Positions 1 to 7,524 are shown, counted from the stretch's first letter. The stretch is 13,460 nucleotides of DNA from Zymomonas sp. (GCF_020216885.1 NZ_JAIWON010000080.1:1-13460); one strand, 5' to 3'. The notes: generated by a model from the letters alone, not told the origin. Made by a program: numbers and translations.

Positions 1-501
1 TTTTTGTAAAATCGTTAAATAGGCTTCGGCCTCGCTTTGCTGTTCTTCTGCCAGTAAGCGCGCCAAAGCGCCTTCTTTACCGCCAGTAAGCGCGAGAAGC
101 CCCTGACTATGTTGTTCAAGAAATTCCATCGAAACATGGGGCGGCAATTCGAGCGGACGACCCAGATGGGCATGGGATACCAAGGCACAAAGATTGTTAT
201 AGCCGTCTTCATCCTGTGCATAGAGCGGCAGCCAATCTATTTTTAATTCTTGCCCACTGGCTTCACCGCCGCGCAGCGGACGAGCCACCGCAAGCAGGCT
301 ACCAATAATCGGCTGAACCCCGTCTTTTTTCCCGCTGTCAGAAAAAGTCATCACGCCATAAAGGCCATTACGATCACAAATAGCCGCCGCCGGAAAACCC
401 ATTTTTTTGGCATGTTGAGTGATGTCTTTTGGCTCGATCGCTCCTTCCAACATGGTGAAACCGGAAAAAATCCGCAACGGAACGAAGGAAGTATAAGGCA
501 T
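1..501 (-). CDS. dnaE: DNA polymerase III alpha subunit, N-terminal part (truncated by window edge)
   Basis: This gene encodes the catalytic subunit of the replicative DNA polymerase. The reverse strand from the ATG at 499-501 reads open for 167 codons to the first base of the window, so only the start of a protein that is normally over 1,100 residues is present. The visible part is the PHP domain: FVPLRIFSGFTMLEGAI at residues 6-22, ICDRNGLYG at 41-49 and GVQPIIG at 61-67 match the start of DnaE1 as I know it from sphingomonads, not the DnaE2/ImuC type. The metal-binding HxH of active PHP domains is replaced by R10 and F12, and the usual histidine after the aspartate of the second motif is R44. 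This suggests a PHP domain without nuclease activity, so proofreading would depend on a separate epsilon subunit. No strong Shine-Dalgarno sequence precedes the ATG. The gene diverges from feoA. Confidence 0.9.
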   Translation of the reverse strand, partial: MPYTSFVPLRIFSGFTMLEGAIEPKDITQHAKKMGFPAAAICDRNGLYGVMTFSDSGKKDGVQPIIGSLLAVARPLRGGEASGQELKIDWLPLYAQDEDGYNNLCALVSHAHLGRPLELPPHVSMEFLEQHSQGLLALTGGKEGALARLLAEEQQSEAEAYLTILQK

Positions 502-754
502 AGAGTGACCCAAGGCTAAAAAGACAAAAAAGAGGTGCCTGTCCTAAGAACAGTTTTCAACCGTATTTTTTAGATGGAAATATTTTGATTTGAATAGCAG
601 AGAATGCTGTTTGATGAAAATCTTTCCTCGTAAAAGAAAGTAACTTTGTAAAGCCAGATTGGCCTAACATTGTTATGTTATAATATTACATTATATTGAT
701 AAGCAGTTGCATTATCTATCCATTTATGACAAGGCATGTCTTATATTAGATATT

Positions 755-778
755 GTCATTATAGATAAAGAGAATGAC
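755..778. promoter_or_regulatory. Inverted repeat upstream of feoA, possible iron-regulator site
   Basis: GTCATT at 755-760 is repeated inverted as AATGAC at 773-778, with a 12-base AT-rich spacer, about 75 bases before the feoA ATG. Ferrous iron transporters are commonly repressed by Fur-family proteins that bind AT-rich dyads rich in AATGA/TCATT-like halves, so the position is plausible. The match to a classical Fur box is poor, and an IR of this size can occur by chance in AT-rich DNA. Confidence 0.25.
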
Positions 779-840
779 TTTTGGATTATAGTTTTAGCGT
801 TAATAAAGAGCGAAAGAACAAAACATAATCTGGTTTGAAC

Positions 841-845
841 AGGAT
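841..845 (+). promoter_or_regulatory. Ribosome binding site that sets the feoA start
   Basis: AGGAT lies 7 bases before the ATG at 853. It favours that ATG over the in-frame TTG at 835, which would place this sequence inside the gene. Confidence 0.6.
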
Positions 846-852
846 AATAACT

Positions 853-1155
853 ATGCGCCTTAATGAGATGCCATTAAAGAAAGCAACGGTTATCACGGAT
901 ATCGATTGGTCTGCGTTACCTCCAGAAATCGGACGCCGTTTGCGGGATTTGGGTTTTCATAAAGGTGCCGAAGTCGAATTACAGCATTTTGCCCCGATCA
1001 GTCGTGACCCAATTGCCTGTCGCGTTGATAGAATATTGATTGCTATTCGACAGCAGGAGGCTTCGGTTATTTCTGTCAAAGACCCTGATGCCGCACCGGA
1101 ACCAGCCCTTTCGGAAAAAGCGTCCTCTTCCCGATCAACTGTAGGACAGGCCTGA
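853..1155 (+). CDS. feoA: Ferrous iron transport protein A (FeoA)
   Basis: This is a small cytoplasmic SH3-like protein that works with the FeoB permease in Fe(II) uptake. From the ATG at 853 it has 100 residues. The FeoA core is visible: the segment around RRLRDLGFHKGAEVEL, then a strand region with DPIACRVDR, then IAIRQQEASVISV. After this core comes a tail of about 24 residues rich in Ala, Ser and Pro that most short FeoA proteins lack. The ATG was chosen because AGGAT precedes it; the reading frame can be extended to a TTG at 835, giving 106 residues. The stop lies 5 bases before feoB, so the two genes are almost certainly cotranscribed and translated in sequence. A FeoC gene is not seen nearby. 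Confidence 0.88.
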   Translation: MRLNEMPLKKATVITDIDWSALPPEIGRRLRDLGFHKGAEVELQHFAPISRDPIACRVDRILIAIRQQEASVISVKDPDAAPEPALSEKASSSRSTVGQA

Positions 1156-1160
1156 CTTCC

Positions 1161-3083
1161 ATGAACGGACATTGCGAAGATAACTCGCCCCCCTCTATTG
1201 ACAACAACAACCCTCTGATTGCCATGGTCGGCAATCCGAATACGGGGAAATCTGCCTTATTCAACGCCTTGACCGGCGCACATCAGAAAGTCGGCAATTA
1301 TCCCGGTGTGACGGTTGAACGGAAATATGGTCATATGGCTTTGCCGGATGGTCGCCCTGTTGAAGTGGTTGATTTACCCGGCACCTATAGTCTTGATCCC
1401 GGAAGTGCCGATGAACGGGTGACCCGTGATGTTTTATTCGGTCAGATGCCGAATGAAAAAATACCGGATATCCTGCTTGTCGTTTTGGATGCGACCAATC
1501 TTGGACTTCATTTGCGCTTTGCCTTGCAGTTATTGAGTTTGAAAATTCCAACTATTTTCGCGCTGAATATGGTCGATATGGCTGAGCGTGACGGTTTGAA
1601 GATTGATATCAATCTGTTGTCCGAAAAGCTGGGTGCCAAGGTTATCCCAACGGTAGCGGTCAGACGGCGCGGTATTGAAGAAGTCAAACAGGAAGTTGCC
1701 CATCTGGTCGATCAGATAGCCAAGCAGCCTTCCAAGACCGAAGCCGCCGCCGTATTGGCCGCGAGTGGCGCGCCGATTCTAAAAGATATTTCTTCTTACC
1801 AACCAGAAGCCCAACGTCTGACCAAGGAAGTTACCAAGGTCGTTCACAAGCCCAAGGGTTGGACGCAGAAAATCGACGACATTGTTTTGCATCCGATTTT
1901 GGGCCCGATCATTCTGGCTGGCCTGATGTTTTTCATGTTTCAGGCGGTTTTTGCTTGGTCGCAAACTCCGATTGGCTGGATTGAAGACGGATTTACAGCT
2001 TTGGAGGCCTATATCAGGCCATTACTGCCAGAAGGTCTGATCCGTTCCTTGATTGTCGATGGGGTGATTGCCGGTGTTGGTTCGGTTCTGGTCTTTTTGC
2101 CCCAGATTTTGATCCTGTTTCTGTTTATCCTCCTTTTGGAAGGTTCCGGCTATATGGTGCGGGCAGCCTTCTTGATGGACAGATTGATGGCAAAAGTGGG
2201 CTTGACTGGCCGTGCCTTTATTCCTTTGTTGTCCTCTTTTGCCTGTGCCATTCCCGGTATTATGGCGACCCGTTCGATCGAAGACCCAAAAAGCCGTTTA
2301 ACAACGATTTTGATCGCGCCTTTGATGACCTGCTCTGCGCGTCTTCCCGTCTATAGTGTTCTTATCGGTGCCTTTGTGCCTGATAAGGAAATCGGTTTGA
2401 AGATTGGCTTGCAAGGCTTGGTGATGTTCTTGCTGTATGTTGCGGGTATTGTTGCCGCCATGCTGGTGGCTTTGATTTTCCGCTATACCCTAGCCAAAGG
2501 CAAATCTGGCCTATTTTTGATCGAAATGCCGCGTTACCAAATGCCAATTTTGCGCGATATCATGTTGGGATTATGGCAAAGAGCGATGATCTTTTTAAAG
2601 CGCGCTGGCACGATCATTTTAACGGTATCGGTCGCTTTATGGGCTGTTTTGGCCTTTCCACGCGCGCCGGAAGGCGTGCCACAGAGTGAATATTCTATTG
2701 CTGGACGGGTGGCGGCAGCCCTTGACCCAATCATGAAGCCTGCCGGTTTTAATCATGCGATGACGATGGCTGTTATTCCCGCTATGGCGGCGCGTGAAGT
2801 CGCTGTTAGCGCCTTGGCTACAGTCTATTCAATTGACAGTAGCGATGAAGAAAAAACGCAAGAATCCCTGATCGGAACCCTTAGAAAAGCATGGCCATTG
2901 TCGCAAGCCTTGGCTTTTTTGGCGTGGTTTGTTTTCGCGCCGCAATGTCTTTCCACTATCGCCGTGATCCGCCGTGAAACCAATGGTTGGAAATGGCCGT
3001 TATTCACCTTGGGCTATCTGTTCACCCTTGCCTATGTTGCTTCGACAATCGTTTTCCATGTTGCCCGAATGTTTGGGCTTTAA
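1161..3083 (+). CDS. feoB: Ferrous iron transport protein B (FeoB), GTPase-coupled permease
   Basis: FeoB is the inner-membrane Fe(II) transporter with a cytoplasmic G domain. At 640 residues it is shorter than the 773-residue E. coli protein. The G domain shows G1 GNPNTGKS at 24-31, a G2 region with GNYPGVTVE at 45-53, G3 DLPG at 71-74, G4 NMVD at 136-139 and a G5-like stretch near 164-168. A helical linker leads to the membrane part, which starts near residue 241 and has many hydrophobic segments. The Gate motif CAIPGIMATR begins at C362, and a second Gate-like region (residues about 480-580) includes an AAREVAVSAL stretch. The protein ends directly after the last membrane helix, so a cytoplasmic C-terminal FeoC-binding extension is absent. 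AGGACAGG about 10 bases upstream supports the ATG at 1161. The gene is paired with feoA and followed by a strong hairpin. Confidence 0.95.
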   Translation: MNGHCEDNSPPSIDNNNPLIAMVGNPNTGKSALFNALTGAHQKVGNYPGVTVERKYGHMALPDGRPVEVVDLPGTYSLDPGSADERVTRDVLFGQMPNEKIPDILLVVLDATNLGLHLRFALQLLSLKIPTIFALNMVDMAERDGLKIDINLLSEKLGAKVIPTVAVRRRGIEEVKQEVAHLVDQIAKQPSKTEAAAVLAASGAPILKDISSYQPEAQRLTKEVTKVVHKPKGWTQKIDDIVLHPILGPIILAGLMFFMFQAVFAWSQTPIGWIEDGFTALEAYIRPLLPEGLIRSLIVDGVIAGVGSVLVFLPQILILFLFILLLEGSGYMVRAAFLMDRLMAKVGLTGRAFIPLLSSFACAIPGIMATRSIEDPKSRLTTILIAPLMTCSARLPVYSVLIGAFVPDKEIGLKIGLQGLVMFLLYVAGIVAAMLVALIFRYTLAKGKSGLFLIEMPRYQMPILRDIMLGLWQRAMIFLKRAGTIILTVSVALWAVLAFPRAPEGVPQSEYSIAGRVAAALDPIMKPAGFNHAMTMAVIPAMAAREVAVSALATVYSIDSSDEEKTQESLIGTLRKAWPLSQALAFLAWFVFAPQCLSTIAVIRRETNGWKWPLFTLGYLFTLAYVASTIVFHVARMFGL

Positions 3084-3090
3084 AATTTGT

Positions 3091-3128
3091 TTTTGCCGAG
3101 GGCTTTTTCAGGAAAGCCTTTGGCAAAA
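3091..3128 (+). other. 16-bp inverted repeat (RNA hairpin) between feoB and ssb
   Basis: The left arm 3091-3106 pairs along its whole length with the right arm 3113-3128 around the 6-base loop TTCAGG (3107-3112). All pairs are Watson-Crick except two G-U pairs near the middle. The hairpin starts 7 bases after the feoB stop. It lacks the T tract of a standard intrinsic terminator; the bases after it are A-rich. In rightward RNA the G-U pairs are allowed, but in leftward RNA they would be A-C mismatches, so the structure appears made for the feoB transcript. It may end that transcript, protect its 3' end, or act in the ssb leader. Confidence 0.65.
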
Positions 3129-3179
3129 TCGAAAAAAAACGGCTATGGAAAGAACAACGAATAGTGTTGAGGGAATTTT

Positions 3180-3758
3180 ATGGCAGGCAGTGTCAACAAA
3201 GTTATTTTGCTGGGTAATTTGGGGCGTGACCCCGAAATAAGAAGCTTTAGCAATGGTAACAGAGTGGCTAATTTACGAATTGCGACCTCTGAAACATGGC
3301 GTGATCGCAATAGCGGTGAACGACGCGAAAAAACTGAATGGCATTCTGTCGCCATTTTCAGCGAAGGTTTGGTGAAAGTTGCCGAGCAATATTTGCGGAA
3401 GGGTAGCAAAGTCTACATTGAAGGTCAGTTGCAAACCCGTAAATGGCAAGATCAGTCCGGTCAGGATCGCTATTCGACTGAAGTTGTTTTGCAAGGATTC
3501 AATGCCAGCCTTGTGATGTTGGATGGTCGCAGTGGCGGCGGTGATTTCAACGGCGGTGGCAATAATTTTGGGGGCGGTAGCGGCTCTGGATTTGGTGGCG
3601 GCCAGCAGAATGCAGGCGGCGGTTTCGGTGGCGGTAATGCCGGATCGTCTAACAATGAATGGGGCAAAAGCAGCGGCGGCTTTGGTGATGCGCCTTCTTC
3701 CAACACCAGCCATGATCCTTTTGGCATGGATGATTTGGATGATGATGTGCCTTTCTAG
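3180..3758 (+). CDS. ssb: Single-stranded DNA-binding protein
   Basis: SSB coats single-stranded DNA during replication, repair and recombination and recruits partner proteins by its C-terminal tip. This 192-residue protein has the OB-fold at about residues 4-112, with [15 protein letters not shown] near the start, the WHSVAIF strand at 54-60, and [15 protein letters not shown] at 75-89. A glycine- and asparagine-rich flexible linker fills about 117-180. The acidic tip DDLDDDVPF closes the protein and has the conserved Asp-x-Pro-Phe type end. GAGGGA at 3169-3174 is well placed for the ATG at 3180. The gene is followed by a strong terminator and converges with cobT. It is 96 bases from feoB with a hairpin between, so it probably has its own promoter. 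Confidence 0.96.
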   Translation: MAGSVNKVILLGNLGRDPEIRSFSNGNRVANLRIATSETWRDRNSGERREKTEWHSVAIFSEGLVKVAEQYLRKGSKVYIEGQLQTRKWQDQSGQDRYSTEVVLQGFNASLVMLDGRSGGGDFNGGGNNFGGGSGSGFGGGQQNAGGGFGGGNAGSSNNEWGKSSGGFGDAPSSNTSHDPFGMDDLDDDVPF

Positions 3759-3777
3759 AATTTCATTCTACGGTAAT

Positions 3778-3806
3778 AAAAAAGCCCGATTTTATCGGGC
3801 TTTTTT
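3778..3806. terminator. Bidirectional rho-independent terminator between ssb and cobT
   Basis: GCCCGAT at 3784-3790 pairs with ATCGGGC at 3794-3800 around a 3-base loop. The stem is flanked by six A on the left and seven T on the right, which extend the pairing. Read rightward it ends in a T tract (ssb); read leftward it also ends in T residues (cobT), so it can serve both converging genes. Confidence 0.93.
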
Positions 3807-3850
3807 TGTGGCTGGAGCCGCTATTCAAGAATACGATATAGGATTTCTGT

Positions 3851-3873
3851 TTAGAAGAGCGTCGATCTTCTAA
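3851..3873. repeat. 8-bp inverted repeat just past the cobT stop
   Basis: TTAGAAGA at 3851-3858 and TCTTCTAA at 3866-3873 form a perfect stem with a 7-base loop, 12 bases downstream of the cobT stop. No T tract follows on either strand. It could stabilise the 3' end of the cobT mRNA; the terminator at 3778-3806 is the better stop signal. Confidence 0.45.
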
Positions 3874-3885
3874 CTTTAATGCCGG

Positions 3886-5748
3886 TTATTTTTTATCGTC
3901 AAAAAGAGCGGCCAGTTGTTCGACAATAGCACCACCCAGTTGCTCGGCATCCATCAGCGTTACCGCCCGTTTATAATAGCGGGTTACATCATGGCCGATA
4001 CCAATGGCTAGCAATTCCACCGGCGATTTATTTTCGATCCAGTCGATGACTTTCCGCAGATGCTTTTCAAGAAAGCTGCTGCTGTTGACGGAAAGTGTGG
4101 AATCATCCACCGGCGCACCGTCGGAAATCACCATCAAGATACGGCGATCTTCTGGCCGAGCCAAAAGACGATTATGCGCCCATAACAGGGCTTCACCGTC
4201 GATATTTTCTTTTAACAGTCCTTCCCGCATCATCAGACCAAGCGAATTTTTCGCCCGCCGCCACGGTTCATCTGCTTCTTTATAAATAATATGCCTTAGA
4301 TCATTTAAACGCCCCGGAGCCGCTGGACGACCGTTATTTGTCCAGTCTTCGCGGCTGTTCCCGCCTTTCCATGCCCGCGTTGTAAAGCCAAGAATTTCAG
4401 TTCTGACCCCGCAACGCTCTAATGTGCGCGCCAAAATATCCGTCGAAATCGCCGCTATTGAAATAGGCCGCCCCCGCATTGAACCGGAATTGTCAATCAG
4501 AAGGGTGACGACCGTATCTTTAAAGCTGGCCTCCCTTTCGATCTTATAGCTGAGAGGAAGCAAAGGATTGGCGACCACACGCGATAGGCGAGCGGAGTCC
4601 AACAGGCCTTCTTCCTGATCAAAGTCCCAATGGCGATTTTGTTGCGCCTGTAAGCGGCGTTGGAGGCGATTGGCCAGCCGTGTCACCATGCCATGAAGGG
4701 CGTTTAACTGCTGATCGAGATAAGAACGCAGCCGCCGCAACTCTTCTTCATCACAGAGGTCATGGGCAGCGACTACCTCGTCATAGCGAGTCGTATAGAT
4801 TTTATAATCGAAGGCATTCGGTGACAGCATTTTTTGGCCGGAGGCATCGGGAGATAATCCTTCACCTTCGTCATCGCCGCCGCCATTTTCTTGGTCTTCG
4901 CCATCCTCGCCGTCATGGCTGGTAGAAGAGGTTATTTCCTCCGAGTCATCCGCTTGTTGCCCCTGCCCCTTCATTTCGGTGGCTTCACTGCTGCTGTCTT
5001 CATCCCCTTGATCGGGTTTGCTTTCTGCGCCTTTCGGTGTTTCTTCCTCGTCTTCGCCATGGGCATCATCGGAATCCGTGGGCTTGGTTTCCGGTTGATC
5101 TTGTAGCGAGATGATTTGTAAATCTTGCAACAGATTTAAGGCTTGATGGGTGAAACTGGATTGATCGGAAGCCGATTGCGCCAAGGCATCCAAGGCCTTA
5201 TCCGCTTTTTCTTCGACCCAAGGGCGCAATAATTCTAAGGCTTTTTTGGCCGATTCTGGCGGGGCATCGCCCGTCATTCTTTCGCGCAATAACAGCGGCA
5301 GGGCGATGTCTAACGGCACTTCTTCCCGAATTTTAATTTGCGACAAATTGGTCTTGGACAATTCGGATTCCAAGGCCACTTTCAAATTTTGCCGCACGCC
5401 TTCCATCGCTTGCGCGCCAAGCGATTCTACCCGTGCCTGTTCCAGCCCATCGAGGATATGGCTGGCTTGGGCATCTATCGGTCTTTTTTCAGCATGTAAC
5501 AGCGGATTATGCCATTTGGCCTTGAGCGCAAAAGCATCACTTACCCCACGCGCCAAAGCTACATTTTCAGGCGAAAGCGATCTATCGGGCATCGGCACCG
5601 AAATCACATCATCCTTCATAGAAGGCGTTTGGGTCGTAAAACGGACATCCAGATTAGGCTTATCCGCAATCGCACGGGCAACGCCGCTTAAATACTGCCG
5701 GAATTTATCGAATTGGGTATCGTCAGCCATGGCGCGCGGCTCTTTCAT
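3886..5748 (-). CDS. cobT: Cobaltochelatase-type subunit CobT (VWA domain protein)
   Basis: CobT is the von Willebrand A partner of the AAA+ protein CobS. In aerobic cobalamin synthesis the CobS-CobT chaperone drives cobalt insertion by CobN. The 620-residue protein has a helical N-terminal half (1-210), a long acidic linker rich in Asp, Glu, Ser and Gly (about 215-305), a CobT-type middle with an Arg-rich helix near 355-372, and a C-terminal VWA domain. The MIDAS motif DNSGS is at 419-423, and a later ISDGAP segment fits the third metal-binding loop. The start is the ATG at 5748, 6 bases after the cobS stop. An in-frame ATG at 5730 (614 residues, AAGAG about 10 bases upstream) is an equally good choice. 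No cobN or other cobalamin gene is in the window, so a role with another partner is possible. Confidence 0.92.
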   Translation of the reverse strand: MKEPRAMADDTQFDKFRQYLSGVARAIADKPNLDVRFTTQTPSMKDDVISVPMPDRSLSPENVALARGVSDAFALKAKWHNPLLHAEKRPIDAQASHILDGLEQARVESLGAQAMEGVRQNLKVALESELSKTNLSQIKIREEVPLDIALPLLLRERMTGDAPPESAKKALELLRPWVEEKADKALDALAQSASDQSSFTHQALNLLQDLQIISLQDQPETKPTDSDDAHGEDEEETPKGAESKPDQGDEDSSSEATEMKGQGQQADDSEEITSSTSHDGEDGEDQENGGGDDEGEGLSPDASGQKMLSPNAFDYKIYTTRYDEVVAAHDLCDEEELRRLRSYLDQQLNALHGMVTRLANRLQRRLQAQQNRHWDFDQEEGLLDSARLSRVVANPLLPLSYKIEREASFKDTVVTLLIDNSGSMRGRPISIAAISTDILARTLERCGVRTEILGFTTRAWKGGNSREDWTNNGRPAAPGRLNDLRHIIYKEADEPWRRAKNSLGLMMREGLLKENIDGEALLWAHNRLLARPEDRRILMVISDGAPVDDSTLSVNSSSFLEKHLRKVIDWIENKSPVELLAIGIGHDVTRYYKRAVTLMDAEQLGGAIVEQLAALFDDKK

Positions 5749-5754
5749 TACATA

Positions 5755-6738
5755 TTAGTCCAGCGGTAAATCCTGACCAAAAACGCGCTGGTAATATTCA
5801 GCCACCAGCGGTCTTTCGGATTCGTCACAGCGATTCAGGAAAGAAACCTTGAAGGCAAAAGCTGTGTCTTTGAAAATGGATTCATTTTCAGCCCAGCTTA
5901 AAACGGTTCTGGGGCTCATCACAGTTGAGATATCGCCATTGATAAAGCCAGCGCGGGTCAGGTCTGCAACGCTGACCATACGGGCAATCAGCTTTTTGCC
6001 TTCTTCGCTGTCATAATCGGGGCGTTTCGCAAGGATGATCTTTTCTTCCGTTTCAGATGGAAGGTAATTCAGCCTTGTGACGATATTCCAGCGATCCATT
6101 TGGCCTTGGTTGATCTGTTGCGTACCATGATAAAGGCCGCTGGTATCGCCCAAACCAACGGTATTCGCCGTTGCGAACAAACGGAAATACGGGTTAGGAC
6201 GGATAACACGATTTTGATCCAGCAAAGTCAGCTTGCCACTGGTTTCCAAAACGCGTTGGATCACGAACATCACATCAGGACGACCGGCATCATATTCATC
6301 GAAAACTAAGGCCGTCGGCGTTTGCAAAGCCCAAGGCAGGATGCCTTCTTGAAATTCGGTGATCTGCTGACCATCGCGCAGCACGATTGCATCGCGGCCG
6401 ATCAAGTCGATACGGCTGATATGGGCATCAAGATTGACGCGCATGGTCGGCCATTTCAGCCGCGCGGCGATCTGTTCGATATGAGAGGATTTACCGGTGC
6501 CGTGATAGCCCTGCACCATCACCCGCCGATTATAGGCAAAGCCTGCCAAAATCGCGAGGGTCGTTTCTTTGTCGAAGATATAAGCTGGATCAAGATCCGG
6601 CACCCGTTCATCGGCAATCGAGAAAGCAGGGACTTCCATATCGGAATCAATGCCAAAGACATCCCTTACCTTTACCTTGATATCCGGCGCGTCGAGAACC
6701 GTTTCACTGTCAGATTGAAAATTGTCGAACTCAGCCAT
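5755..6738 (-). CDS. cobS: Cobaltochelatase-type subunit CobS (MoxR-like AAA+ ATPase)
   Basis: CobS is the ATPase of the CobST chaperone complex; it forms a ring with CobT and remodels the large chelatase subunit CobN. From the ATG at 6738 it has 327 residues. The Walker A motif GYHGTGKS is at 77-84, Walker B ALVFDEYD at 143-150, and the sensor 1 segment ATAN at 189-192; a short N-terminal region (1-50) precedes the AAA+ core. The frame stays open to an ATG at 6774, but that start would overlap the upstream gene, while AAGGAAAG at 6742-6749 sits correctly for 6738. The gene lies 28 bases after the J-domain gene and 6 bases before cobT, so the three form one operon. Loss of de novo cobalamin synthesis, if true in this organism, would leave the function open. 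Confidence 0.93.
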   Translation of the reverse strand: MAEFDNFQSDSETVLDAPDIKVKVRDVFGIDSDMEVPAFSIADERVPDLDPAYIFDKETTLAILAGFAYNRRVMVQGYHGTGKSSHIEQIAARLKWPTMRVNLDAHISRIDLIGRDAIVLRDGQQITEFQEGILPWALQTPTALVFDEYDAGRPDVMFVIQRVLETSGKLTLLDQNRVIRPNPYFRLFATANTVGLGDTSGLYHGTQQINQGQMDRWNIVTRLNYLPSETEEKIILAKRPDYDSEEGKKLIARMVSVADLTRAGFINGDISTVMSPRTVLSWAENESIFKDTAFAFKVSFLNRCDESERPLVAEYYQRVFGQDLPLD

Positions 6739-6741
6739 GAT

Positions 6742-6749
6742 CTTTCCTT
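6742..6749 (-). promoter_or_regulatory. Ribosome binding site that sets the cobS start
   Basis: Read on the minus strand the sequence is AAGGAAAG, 3 bases before the ATG at 6738. No comparable site precedes the longer in-frame start at 6774. Confidence 0.65.
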
Positions 6750-6766
6750 GAGAATAACGTGTGATA

Positions 6767-7390
6767 TTAGGCAAAAACAGCAGAGGATTTCAAATGCGTA
6801 TAAGCGGCGATAACATCCTGTAATGCTTTCTCATAAGAGCGGTTGCCTCCATTGCGGTCAGGATGATAGCGCCGCAGTAATTCGGCATATCTTTTACGAA
6901 GTTTACCCCGATCGGCTCCGGCTTCAAGTCCTAGCGTTTTTAAGGCCTTTTCGTCAGAAGGGGAAACACGCTTTCCGCTTTGGCGATGAAAAAAACCTTT
7001 ATCGCCTGATCGTTTAAAGCGGGCAGCCACCGCATCAAGAGGGTCTTTGAAATCAGCCCAGCGTGGCGGGGGTGTGCTGCCATGGGTGGCAAAGGCACGG
7101 CTTTCTGTTTCCCAACCACTATAGGGGCGTTGTTCGTGATAGATTTCTTCCTCGGACATACCTTCAAAATAATTATAACTATTATTAAAGGCGCGCACAT
7201 GTTCGAGGCAAAACCAATGCCAGCGACTATCGCCCCCGTCTGGCGGTATTTCGCCTGATTGACGAGGAGCTTTGAACTCACCGAGCTTGCTGCAACCCGA
7301 ATGCTCGCAAAGGCGATCTTGCCCTGACACCCGCCCGTGGAATCGTTCGGAAGTGCTTTTTCTGTCTCTTTCCGCCAAACTTGTCCCCAT
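6767..7390 (-). CDS. J-domain protein with N-terminal zinc-binding-like motif
   Basis: This 207-residue protein has its J domain at the C-terminus (about 148-202), with the HPD signature at 176-178 inside RRYHPDRN, so it should stimulate an Hsp70 such as DnaK. The N-terminal half holds C28, C33, C61 and H64 in the pattern CEHSGC...CLEH, which could bind one zinc ion, followed by a conserved-looking aromatic stretch (NNSYNYFEGM, 69-78). It is not classical DnaJ, which has the J domain first and a four-repeat zinc region. Proteins of this layout commonly lie next to cobS-cobT in alphaproteobacteria, and this gene is the first of such an operon here. The start at 7390 has only a weak AGAG-type ribosome site and directly abuts an inverted repeat (7391-7407). 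The function is unknown; a chaperone role in assembling the CobST complex is an inference. Confidence 0.85.
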   Translation of the reverse strand: MGTSLAERDRKSTSERFHGRVSGQDRLCEHSGCSKLGEFKAPRQSGEIPPDGGDSRWHWFCLEHVRAFNNSYNYFEGMSEEEIYHEQRPYSGWETESRAFATHGSTPPPRWADFKDPLDAVAARFKRSGDKGFFHRQSGKRVSPSDEKALKTLGLEAGADRGKLRKRYAELLRRYHPDRNGGNRSYEKALQDVIAAYTHLKSSAVFA

Positions 7391-7407
7391 ATTCCGGCTC
7401 TTGGAAT
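7391..7407. promoter_or_regulatory. Inverted repeat ATTCC-N7-GGAAT, possible TetR operator
   Basis: A perfect 5-bp dyad lies directly before the start codon of the J-domain gene. It resembles the longer dyad at 7490-7507 in the same divergent promoter region, in half-site sequence and nearly in spacing. A regulator bound here could block the J-domain/cobS/cobT operon. Five-base arms are short, so chance is possible. Confidence 0.35.
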
Positions 7408-7464
7408 ATCGAAGTTAAAGAGCCTTGTCCTTTCCTGTCTCGCGATATCCTTCTTAGATATAGC

Positions 7465-7491
7465 TTGAAAGTAAAAAATTTCTAGTTTAAT
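7465..7491 (+). promoter_or_regulatory. Candidate promoter of tetR-shc
   Basis: TTGAAA at 7465-7470 and TTTAAT at 7486-7491 are separated by 15 bases, shorter than the ideal 17. A transcription start near 7498 would give a leader of about 27 bases before the tetR ATG and would fall inside the inverted repeat at 7490-7507. Confidence 0.4.
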
Positions 7492-7507
7492 TCCAGCCGG
7501 ATGGAAT
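7490..7507. promoter_or_regulatory. Inverted repeat ATTCCA-N6-TGGAAT, possible TetR operator
   Basis: Perfect 6-bp arms at 7490-7495 and 7502-7507 flank the spacer GCCGGA. The site overlaps the -10 box and expected start point of the tetR promoter, the usual place for autoregulation by a TetR-family repressor. Confidence 0.5.
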
Positions 7508-7524
7508 GAAATAATGAGGTATTT

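Larger units (their letters stand above)
502..852. other. AT-rich divergent intergenic region between dnaE and feoA
   Basis: These 351 bases hold no convincing gene. They must carry the promoters of dnaE (leftward) and feoA-feoB (rightward). A perfect TATAAT at 679-684 points rightward but lacks a good -35 hexamer at normal spacing. The stretch from about 665 to 775 is very AT-rich. It contains a near-palindrome with CATG at its centre (around 730-742) and the inverted repeat annotated separately at 755-778. No start site can be fixed from sequence alone. Confidence 0.5.

Noticed and set aside
250..519. Rightward open frame opposite the dnaE start
   Set aside because: It lies antisense to the DnaE PHP domain, which has clear family motifs; the antisense product has no recognisable feature.
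3530..3700. Repetitive GGCGG-type sequence in ssb, considered as a tandem repeat
   Set aside because: The copies are irregular and follow codon phase for Gly, Asn and Ser; this is the normal SSB linker.
3273..3727. Leftward open frames opposite ssb, one rich in Pro and one in Ala/Thr
   Set aside because: Their composition mirrors the glycine-rich linker codons of SSB on the other strand; no ribosome site or family match.
4680..5106. Rightward open frames opposite the acidic linker of CobT
   Set aside because: They are produced by the biased Asp/Glu codons of CobT and resemble no protein.
6739..6774. Longer cobS start at 6774
   Set aside because: It would overlap the J-domain gene and lacks a ribosome site, whereas AAGGAAAG precedes the ATG at 6738.
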